The translations under genes were made by a program, and so were the position numbers. A model generated the notes under the pieces. The model saw nothing but the letters and a program-made list of their open reading frames with translations, had not been told where the DNA came from and made no database searches. This document shows positions 1 through 5,131 of a DNA stretch of 5,131 bases, piece after piece. Each line of letters opens with the position of its first letter. The first letter of the stretch is position 1. Source of the DNA: Bergeyella zoohelcum (lineage in GTDB: Bacteria > Bacteroidota > Bacteroidia > Flavobacteriales > Weeksellaceae); contig JAUNHO010000096.1 in assembly GCA_030523905.1 (NCBI GenBank), forward strand, positions 1 through 5,131, written 5' to 3'.

Positions 1-2353
1 GTTTGCTGAAATAATCCCCATCACTAGCATAAGCAGGGCGGTGATTTTCTGCCGTTATCGTAAGTGGGTCGCTATCCAAATATCTGAAAGCCTTTTGTTT
101 TTCTAGTATTTGTTGCAAAATAAACGCCGAAGTTCCGCCCTCTACATCTTCATCTATTACGACTAGTCGGTTGGTTTTCTTCACACTTTCGGCTATTTCA
201 TTAGTTAAATCAAAAGGTATAAGAGACTGAACATCAATCACTTCCGATGAAATACCTAGTTTTTCCAATTCTTTCGCTGCTTCCATTACAATACGCCAAG
301 TAGAGCCATAGGTAACCAAAGTAACATCTTTACCCTCCTTCGTCACCTCTATTTTCCCTACTGGAATGGTAAATTCGCCCAAATTATCTGGCTGTTTTTC
401 CTTTAATCTGTATCCGTTTAGGCATTCTACAATCACGGCTGGTTCATCACTTTGTAGCATTGTATTATAAAACCCTGCAGCTTTGGTAAGGTTTCTCGGA
501 ACCAAAATATTAATCCCTTTTGATAGGTTCAAAATCCCTGCCATAGGCGACCCCGAATGCCAAATCCCCTCCAATCTATGCCCACGCGTACGGATAATCA
601 CAGGGGATTTTTGCCCACCTTTGGTTCTATAATGTACGGTTGCCAAATCATCACTCATACCTTGTAGGCAGTATAGAATATAGTCTAAATACTGGATTTC
701 CGCAATAGGTCTAAGACCACGCATCGCCATACCAATGCCCTGCCCAAGGATAGTAGCCTCACGGATTCCCGTATCTGCTACACGCAGTTCGCCGTATTTT
801 TTTTGCATTCCTTCCAAACCTTGATTCACATCACCAATGTTCCCTGCATCTTCTCCGAAGACCAAAGTTTGCGGATATTTTTCAAAAATTTTATCAAAAT
901 TATTTCTAATGACTACTCTACCATCTACCTCCTCCGAAGTTTCAGAAAACACAGGCGGTACTTCTTTTACATTCGTAGCCTTCCACTGAGATTGAGAATA
1001 AAGATGAGACGAATAATTATCTTTTTCTATGGCAAAAACCTCTTGGTATTTATTTTTAAGCCATTGTCTTTCAGTAGATTCCATACCTCTTGTCAGTAGA
1101 AGAGCTTTTCTCGCTAAATGGAAAATATCTTTTTTCGCCACAGAAACCAAAGCATTAAATTTCTTGATTTCAGCACTGATTTCTGGGTTAAGATTTTGGA
1201 GTTTTTCCACCAAAGGAAGAACAGAATCTCTGAGGTCGGTAATGGTTTTCTGATAATATTCCCAAGCCTTTTTCTGCCCTGTTCTTACTTCTTTTTTGGC
1301 TTCATTTTCTATATCGTTAAGTTCTTCCTCGGTAGCAATCACCAATTTTTTTCCCTCTACTTCGGTACTATAACTCAAAATCCATTGGCGGAATTGGTTC
1401 AGTCCGTCAAATTCTGCTTCCCATTTTAGGCGGTCTTCGGATTTATATCTTTCGTGCGACCCCGATGTAGAATGCCCTTGTGGCTGGGTAACTTCTATGG
1501 CGTGAATAACCACTGGAACGCTCTCTTCCCTAGCGAAATATTCAGCTTTTGCATATGCGTCTAATAACGCAGGATAATCCCACGCTTTCACCTGAATAAT
1601 CTCGCAGCCTTGGGTTTCTCCTTCCTTTCTTTGAAAACCAGAAAGCATTTCAGAAATATCCGCTTTTGCTCTTTGGTTGTGAGTAGGAACGGAAATCCCA
1701 TAGCCATCGTCCCAGATAGAAACAATCATAGGAACCTGCAAAGCACAAGCCGCATTGAGTGTTTCCCAAAAATGTCCTTCGGCAGAAGATGCGTCTCCAA
1801 TAGTACCAAACGCCACCTCTCTACCATTATTGGAGAATTTTTCAGAACCTTCAAAAGATACTGATTTATATATCTTTGATGCCTGTGCCAAACCTAATAA
1901 TCTAGGCATCTGACCAGCAGTAGGCGAAATATCAGATGAAATATTTTTCAGTTTTGCAATGTCTTTCCAGCTACCATCTTCGTTCAGAAAACGCGTACCG
2001 AAATGCCCATTCATCATTCTTCCAGCAGATGCAGGCTCTCTCTCCGCACTGGTATCAGCGTAAAGCTGTGCATAGAAACTCTCCACAGACAATGCCCCTA
2101 CTGCCAATGCAAAAGTCTGGTCTCGGTAGTAGCCACTACGCCAGTCTCCCTCACGGAAAACCTTTGCCATAGCGAGCTGGGGAAGTTCTTTTCCATCTCC
2201 GAAAATACCAAATTTTGCTTTACCTGTAAGCACCTCTTTTCTTCCCAAAAGAGACATCTCGCGGGAGATTCTGCCTAGTTTATAATCTTCTAATACCGAT
2301 TTCTTAAAATCCTCAAAGGATACCGATTCGTTTTGTATATAATTGGTTTGCAT
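1..2353 (-). CDS. Fused alpha/beta E1 component of a 2-oxo acid dehydrogenase, probably branched-chain (2-oxoisovalerate) type; 3' end outside window
   Basis: Thiamine-diphosphate-dependent E1 of a 2-oxo acid dehydrogenase complex: it decarboxylates the 2-oxo acid and passes the acyl group to the lipoyl arm of E2, in the cytoplasm. The frame starts at an ATG (bases 2353-2351) and stays open for 784 codons to the left edge; the final RPAYASDGDYFSK stretch suggests only a few tens of residues are missing. Residues up to about 400 are E1-alpha. The thiamine site runs from GDASSAEG (186-193) to WDDGYGIS (214-221), and the active-site loop is GHSTSGSHERYK (from 293). From about 479 the chain is E1-beta, with the activating glutamate in FGED (E501) and the expected active-site histidine in IWHSGS (H599). 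The HSTS loop resembles branched-chain E1-alpha more than the HSMSDP loop of pyruvate dehydrogenase; this, plus my recollection that flavobacteria keep split PDH subunits, is why I favour a branched-chain substrate. No E2 or E3 gene is in view. No Shine-Dalgarno is visible. Substrate is inferred; the family is sure. Confidence 0.93.
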   Translation of the reverse strand, partial: MQTNYIQNESVSFEDFKKSVLEDYKLGRISREMSLLGRKEVLTGKAKFGIFGDGKELPQLAMAKVFREGDWRSGYYRDQTFALAVGALSVESFYAQLYADTSAEREPASAGRMMNGHFGTRFLNEDGSWKDIAKLKNISSDISPTAGQMPRLLGLAQASKIYKSVSFEGSEKFSNNGREVAFGTIGDASSAEGHFWETLNAACALQVPMIVSIWDDGYGISVPTHNQRAKADISEMLSGFQRKEGETQGCEIIQVKAWDYPALLDAYAKAEYFAREESVPVVIHAIEVTQPQGHSTSGSHERYKSEDRLKWEAEFDGLNQFRQWILSYSTEVEGKKLVIATEEELNDIENEAKKEVRTGQKKAWEYYQKTITDLRDSVLPLVEKLQNLNPEISAEIKKFNALVSVAKKDIFHLARKALLLTRGMESTERQWLKNKYQEVFAIEKDNYSSHLYSQSQWKATNVKEVPPVFSETSEEVDGRVVIRNNFDKIFEKYPQTLVFGEDAGNIGDVNQGLEGMQKKYGELRVADTGIREATILGQGIGMAMRGLRPIAEIQYLDYILYCLQGMSDDLATVHYRTKGGQKSPVIIRTRGHRLEGIWHSGSPMAGILNLSKGINILVPRNLTKAAGFYNTMLQSDEPAVIVECLNGYRLKEKQPDNLGEFTIPVGKIEVTKEGKDVTLVTYGSTWRIVMEAAKELEKLGISSEVIDVQSLIPFDLTNEIAESVKKTNRLVVIDEDVEGGTSAFILQQILEKQKAFRYLDSDPLTITAENHRPAYASDGDYFSK

Positions 2354-2371
2354 ACTGATATTGAATTTCTA

Positions 2372-2379
2372 CAAATATA
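2372..2379 (-). promoter_or_regulatory. Candidate Bacteroidota -7 promoter box for the E1 gene
   Basis: On the minus strand the sequence is TATATTTG, a full match to the Bacteroidota -7 consensus TAnnTTTG. It ends 18 bases before the E1 start codon, so the leader would be only about 12-15 nucleotides, with no Shine-Dalgarno. No clear TTG-type -33 element lies 19-21 bases upstream; that stretch is just A/T. The box suggests the E1 gene has its own promoter, although read-through from the prenyl synthase gene 66 bases upstream is also possible because I see no hairpin between them. Confidence 0.5.
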
Positions 2380-2419
2380 GTTATTTTATTTAATAATTTT
2401 TATTTTTTTTCTTCAAACA

Positions 2420-3400
2420 CTAAAATTTCCTTTCTATTACATAATCTAGCATCAAAGAAAGACTATTTTTCGCATCAGAATCTGGGAAATCATTTAGTAT
2501 ATTTTTGGCTTTTTGCTGAAAATCTTTCATCACACCTATTGCATAATCTAGCCCACCCGATTTTTTTACAAATTCTATCAATTCTTTTACGCGTTTGGGG
2601 TTATTATTATGGCGTTTTATGGTATCAAAATAGTATTTTCTATCCTTTTCATTGGCTATTTTTAAGGTATGAATGAGCGGAAGCGTCATCTTTTGTTCCT
2701 TAATATCTATCCCAACAGGCTTACCGATAATGTTGGAACTAAGATAATCAAACAAATCATCTTTAATCTGAAAAGCCATACCTGTATAAGTCCCAAAATC
2801 TTGCATTTTTTTTGCCAAAACCTCATCGGCATCGTTGGAAAGCACACCAATTTCGCAACAAGCAGCTATCAGTGTTGCTGTTTTTTGGCGAATAATTTCA
2901 TAATAAACCTCCTCCGTTATGTCTAGTTTTCTTGCTTTTTCTAGTTGTAAAAGTTCGCCCTCGCTCATTTCACGAATGGTACGAGAGATTACGCCTAAAA
3001 GGTCAAAATCCTTATTGTCCGTAGAAAGTAAAACCGATTTGGAAAGCAAATAATCTCCTACTAAAACCGCTATTTTATTTTTCCATAAAGCATTGATAGA
3101 GAAAAAATTACGCCTTTTGAAACTCTCATCTACTACATCATCATGAACTAGTGTAGCCGTATGGATTAGCTCTATCATAGAAGCTCCACGGAAAGTTTTT
3201 TCATTCACAGAGCCTATGAGTTTCGCACAAAGAAACACGAACATAGGACGCATCTGTTTCCCCTTTGTGGTAACGATGAATTTGGTAACTTTATCCAGCA
3301 ACGGGACGCTACTTTGCATAGATTCATAAAACTTTTTCTCGAAAAGTTTCATTTCTTCATTTATAGGACGCTTTATTTCTTCTACGATATTACTAGACAC
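2420..3400 (-). CDS. ispB: Polyprenyl (long-chain isoprenyl) diphosphate synthase, GTG start
   Basis: A trans-isoprenyl diphosphate synthase of 326 residues, the usual length. It adds isopentenyl diphosphate units to an allylic primer to make the polyprenyl tail, most likely of menaquinone. Visible motifs are the substrate-binding GKQMRP (47-52), the first aspartate-rich motif DDVVD (87-91) after LVH, the following basic pair RR (96-97), and the second aspartate-rich motif DDLFD (214-218), then GKPVGIDIKEQKMTLP. The residues four and five before the first motif are T83 and A82. Small residues there, where short-chain synthases carry aromatic ones, fit a long product. Flavobacteria typically use MK-6, so a hexaprenyl product is plausible but not shown; the symbol is used for the family. 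The start is GTG: an in-frame TAG lies one codon upstream, and the next ATG (M17) would remove the well-formed N-terminal helix. No Shine-Dalgarno is seen. It is divergent from the diheme protein gene and lies 66 bases upstream of the E1 gene on the same strand. Confidence 0.93.
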   Translation of the reverse strand: MSSNIVEEIKRPINEEMKLFEKKFYESMQSSVPLLDKVTKFIVTTKGKQMRPMFVFLCAKLIGSVNEKTFRGASMIELIHTATLVHDDVVDESFKRRNFFSINALWKNKIAVLVGDYLLSKSVLLSTDNKDFDLLGVISRTIREMSEGELLQLEKARKLDITEEVYYEIIRQKTATLIAACCEIGVLSNDADEVLAKKMQDFGTYTGMAFQIKDDLFDYLSSNIIGKPVGIDIKEQKMTLPLIHTLKIANEKDRKYYFDTIKRHNNNPKRVKELIEFVKKSGGLDYAIGVMKDFQQKAKNILNDFPDSDAKNSLSLMLDYVIERKF

Positions 3401-3437
3401 TTTCTATATTCTTATTTGAAAGGCAAATATATAGAAA
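3401..3437. repeat. Nested inverted repeat around the polyprenyl synthase promoter
   Basis: Outer arms TTTCTATAT (3401-3409) and ATATAGAAA (3429-3437) are perfect reverse complements, as are inner arms ATTTG (3414-3418) and CAAAT (3424-3428). Four unpaired bases (3410-3413) sit on one side and a 5-base centre AAAGG (3419-3423) separates the inner arms. The repeat spans the minus-strand -7 box and runs right up to the GTG codon. A transcript begun from that box would start near the centre, so it would not contain both arms; a protein-binding site or chance in AT-rich DNA is likelier than an RNA structure. Confidence 0.45.
3424..3431 (-). promoter_or_regulatory. Candidate Bacteroidota -7 promoter box for the polyprenyl synthase gene
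   Basis: On the minus strand the sequence is TATATTTG, matching TAnnTTTG and identical to the box before the E1 gene. It ends 23 bases before the GTG start, giving a leader of about 17-20 nucleotides. No convincing -33 TTG lies at the usual spacing; the upstream side is T-rich. The box overlaps the right arm of the inverted repeat at 3401-3437. Confidence 0.5.
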
Positions 3438-3464
3438 AAATAAGAAAAATTGATGATTTATGAT

Positions 3465-3472
3465 TAAGTTTG
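3465..3472 (+). promoter_or_regulatory. Candidate Bacteroidota -7 promoter box for the diheme peroxidase gene
   Basis: TAAGTTTG matches the TAnnTTTG consensus and ends 19 bases before the ATG at 3492, much the same geometry as at the E1 gene. The predicted leader is about 13-16 nucleotides, with no Shine-Dalgarno. The nearest TTG (3450-3452) is only 12 bases upstream, too close for a standard -33 element, so the promoter may be weak or depend on an activator. Confidence 0.5.
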
Positions 3473-3478
3473 CAAACT
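3467..3478. promoter_or_regulatory. 12-bp perfect palindrome overlapping the peroxidase -7 box (possible operator)
   Basis: AGTTTGCAAACT is its own reverse complement over 12 bases and begins inside the -7 box at 3465-3472, reaching about to the expected transcription start. A dimeric regulator bound here would be well placed to block the promoter. The regulator is unknown, and half of the symmetry comes from the TTTG of the promoter box itself, so chance is a real alternative. Confidence 0.35.
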
Positions 3479-3491
3479 ATTTTTATCAAAG

Positions 3492-4652
3492 ATGAAAAAT
3501 TACATTTCCTACATATTCATTTTTTCTTTTATATTCTTATTGCTCTACAACTGCAAACCACAACAGGTGCAGAAATCTACCCAAAGTTATAAAATAGAAG
3601 AACTGCGAAAACTTTATTCTTCGGGAAATTCTATTCTCTGGCCAAAACCGAATTTACACCCAGAGGCTATTCCGCATTTCCAAGAACTAGGCACCTTACC
3701 AGAAGTGGTTTATCCTGCTGATAATCAATATTCTAAGGATAAGGAACAACTTGGGAAAATGCTGTTTTTTGACCCTCGTCTATCCAAATCCCAGCAGATT
3801 GCCTGTGCCTCTTGCCACGACCCAGAATTGGCTTGGACGGATAATAAAACCCTATCCTTTGGGCATAACCGACAAACAGGTACACGAAATGCAATGACGA
3901 TTCTCAATGTAGCCTTTGCTAAAAATCCGTTTTGGGAAGGACGAGCAAAAGACCTTGAAAATCAAGCACTAATGCCTATACAAGACCCAAAAGAAATGAA
4001 CGAGCATATAGACCTTGCTGTAGAAAAAATCGCTAATATCAAAGGTTATGAATCTCTTTTTGAAAAAGCTTTTGGAGATAAAAATGTAACGAAAGAACGC
4101 ATCGGTAAAGCCATTGCAACTTTTGAAAGAGGCATAAAAAGTGGGACTACAAAATTTGATAGATTCATCAATGGAGAGCATACTTTATTATCCGATGACG
4201 AACTAATGGGGCTACATCTTTTCCGTACCAAGGCTCAATGTATCAATTGTCATAACGGAGCGTATTTCTCTAATAATCAATTTATAAATGATGGTACGGC
4301 TCTACTCGGTAGCAAACAAGAGGATTTGGGCAGATATTTAGTAACGAATAACCCCGAAGATGCTGGTAAATTCCGTGTGCCTACCCTACGCGAAGTCCTT
4401 CGTACAGGACCTTGGATGCACAATGGAGCCTTCACCCCACTACGAGATGTACTTACTTTTTATAATGCAGGAAACCCCGAAATTGCTACCAAAACTTCCA
4501 CCATACATAACGGACGCACTTTGGTTTCAAAAAAATCTAATATGCTAAAACCTCTACATCTCACCACCAAAGAAATGGAACAAATAGAAGCGTTTTTAGG
4601 CACTTTAAGTTCTAGAATGAGAAGAATGGCACCGCCTACTCTACCAGAATAA
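3492..4652 (+). CDS. Diheme cytochrome c peroxidase / MauG-family protein, probable lipoprotein
   Basis: A two-heme c-type cytochrome of the bacterial peroxidase/MauG family, which reduces hydrogen peroxide with electrons from small donors or, in MauG-like members, performs other oxidations outside the cytoplasm. The N-terminus has a lysine, a hydrophobic stretch to about residue 19 and then LYNC with Cys21, a loose lipobox; lipidation is inferred. Heme sites are CASCH (105-109) and CINCH (250-254). Compared from memory with the Pseudomonas aeruginosa enzyme, spacing places H125 at the distal His71, W148 (in FWEGRA) at the inter-heme Trp94, and Q158 and E168 at the catalytic Gln104 and Glu114. 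In the C-terminal part, GPWMHNG is followed 14 residues after its His by Y324, in the slot of the heme-ligand Met275; MauG has a tyrosine there. Length of 386 residues is normal. It is a single-gene unit, divergent from the prenyl synthase and followed by a hairpin terminator. The family is sure; peroxidase versus MauG-like chemistry is open. Confidence 0.93.
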   Translation: MKNYISYIFIFSFIFLLLYNCKPQQVQKSTQSYKIEELRKLYSSGNSILWPKPNLHPEAIPHFQELGTLPEVVYPADNQYSKDKEQLGKMLFFDPRLSKSQQIACASCHDPELAWTDNKTLSFGHNRQTGTRNAMTILNVAFAKNPFWEGRAKDLENQALMPIQDPKEMNEHIDLAVEKIANIKGYESLFEKAFGDKNVTKERIGKAIATFERGIKSGTTKFDRFINGEHTLLSDDELMGLHLFRTKAQCINCHNGAYFSNNQFINDGTALLGSKQEDLGRYLVTNNPEDAGKFRVPTLREVLRTGPWMHNGAFTPLRDVLTFYNAGNPEIATKTSTIHNGRTLVSKKSNMLKPLHLTTKEMEQIEAFLGTLSSRMRRMAPPTLPE

Positions 4653-4668
4653 ATCATTCCCCTAAACA

Positions 4669-4709
4669 AAAAAAGATAAAAGCGAATAACTATCACTTTT
4701 ATCTTTTTT
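4669..4709. terminator. Bidirectional hairpin terminator between convergent genes
   Basis: A 14-bp perfect stem pairs 4669-4682 (AAAAAAGATAAAAG) with 4696-4709 (CTTTTATCTTTTTT) around a 13-base loop. The right arm gives a T-run for plus-strand transcripts and the left arm gives one for minus-strand transcripts. It begins 17 bases after the diheme peroxidase stop and lies 24 bases beyond the stop of the convergent secreted-protein gene. Only two base pairs are G-C, so the stem is weak by thermodynamics, but its position and symmetry are convincing. Confidence 0.8.
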
Positions 4710-4732
4710 ATTTTAATGCTAAAAATCTAAAA

Positions 4733-5131
4733 TTACTTTTTAATTATTTTAGTTGTATAGGTATTGCCTCCTTCATTGATTTTCACAATGTAAAGCCCTG
4801 ATGATAAATGAGCCACATTAATTTCTGCCTCTGATGCAAATTCACCTTGTTTCACCAAAGTTCCAGTTGCGGAGTAAATCTCTACTTTTGCTTTATTCTC
4901 TGTTAAAAGTTTGAATGAATCCGTTACAAAAGTATTAGAAATAATGGCTTTTTTAGTTCCAGTGGTCTCATTAGTAGCAAGCGGAACATTTACCACATTT
5001 TCCCAAGTAGTATCTATTCTTATTTCGTCAATAGACATATTAGGAACAAAGTTTGCATCTCTTACAAAAAGGCTAGATATTTGGGCGACCTTTGTTCCTT
5101 TAGTATTGGTAAATTCAGGAGAAGATTCAGA
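4733..5131 (-). CDS. C-terminal part of a secreted protein with a type IX secretion (type A) sorting domain; 5' end outside window
   Basis: The frame is open from the right edge to a TAA at 4735-4733, giving 132 codons. A methionine at 5038 is internal, because the same frame continues upstream with no stop (SSPEFTNTKGTKVAQISSLF and on). The last 70 or so residues (from about base 4945) look like the T9SS type A sorting domain: VEIYSATGTLVKQGEF, then INVAHLSSGLYIVKINEGG, ending TKIIKK, with the usual Y-x-x-x-G, L-s-s-G-l-Y and basic C-terminus. That domain directs cargo through the outer membrane and is normally cleaved off. Before it, IDEIRIDTTWENV resembles the last strand of beta-sandwich modules often found at the end of such proteins, followed by a Thr/Asn-rich linker. 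The catalytic or binding part lies outside the window, so its function cannot be told. It converges with the diheme peroxidase gene. Confidence 0.85.
   Translation of the reverse strand, partial: SESSPEFTNTKGTKVAQISSLFVRDANFVPNMSIDEIRIDTTWENVVNVPLATNETTGTKKAIISNTFVTDSFKLLTENKAKVEIYSATGTLVKQGEFASEAEINVAHLSSGLYIVKINEGGNTYTTKIIKK

Noticed and set aside
803..2278. Several open frames of 74-103 codons on the plus strand
   Set aside because: All lie antisense to the continuous, well-conserved fused E1 reading frame; their translations show no recognisable domain and are low-complexity shadows (many Phe/Ser).
2380..2419. Possible terminator in the A/T-rich gap between the polyprenyl synthase and E1 genes
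   Set aside because: There are A and T runs but no stem of useful length could be found, so it is not listed.
2669..2926. 85-codon plus-strand frame
   Set aside because: Antisense to the middle of the polyprenyl synthase, covering its second aspartate-rich motif; no independent coding signs.
3450..3467. FNR/CRP-like operator (TTGAT...ATTAA) upstream of the peroxidase gene
   Set aside because: The half-sites are eight bases apart instead of four and the right half is ATTAA, not ATCAA, so it does not fit the TTGAT-N4-ATCAA consensus.
4460..4696. 78-codon minus-strand frame
   Set aside because: It would start inside the terminator hairpin and run antisense to the conserved C-terminal part of the diheme protein.
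4733..5038. A complete 101-residue small protein starting at the ATG at 5038
   Set aside because: The same frame stays open to the window edge with sensible protein sequence and the product is a sorting domain, which occurs only at the end of larger cargo proteins.

Overview
The window is AT-rich and reads as chromosomal DNA from a member of the Bacteroidota, most likely Flavobacteriia (the Chryseobacterium/Riemerella/Elizabethkingia side would fit). Four signs point there. Genes are preceded by TAnnTTTG-type -7 boxes and not by Shine-Dalgarno sequences. A branched-chain-type 2-oxo acid dehydrogenase E1 has its alpha and beta subunits fused in one chain. A secreted protein ends in a type IX secretion (T9SS) sorting domain. 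The prenyl synthase has the sequence style of that group. Genus is an inference; nothing here fixes it.

Layout. Positions 1-2353 (minus strand) hold nearly all of the fused E1, lacking only its last residues. After a 66-base gap with a candidate promoter comes a complete long-chain polyprenyl diphosphate synthase (2420-3400, minus), read from a GTG start. Positions 3401-3491 are a compact divergent promoter region with a -7 box for each direction, each lying in or beside an inverted repeat. Positions 3492-4652 (plus) encode a diheme cytochrome c peroxidase/MauG-family protein, probably a lipoprotein. A hairpin at 4669-4709 is placed to stop transcription from both sides. Positions 4733-5131 (minus) are the C-terminal 132 codons of a T9SS cargo protein whose start lies beyond the right edge.

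How the genes relate. This looks like ordinary core metabolism and cell-envelope content, not a mobile or defence island. The prenyl synthase probably makes the menaquinone side chain (respiration), the diheme protein would handle peroxide or another oxidation outside the cytoplasm, and the E1 feeds branched-chain acyl-CoA to energy metabolism and iso-fatty acids. No shared pathway is demonstrated. I see no tRNA, rRNA, CRISPR array, insertion sequence or attachment site. The points most worth checking are the heme-ligand set of the diheme protein, the altered thiamine-diphosphate motif of the E1, and the inverted repeats in the divergent promoter region.
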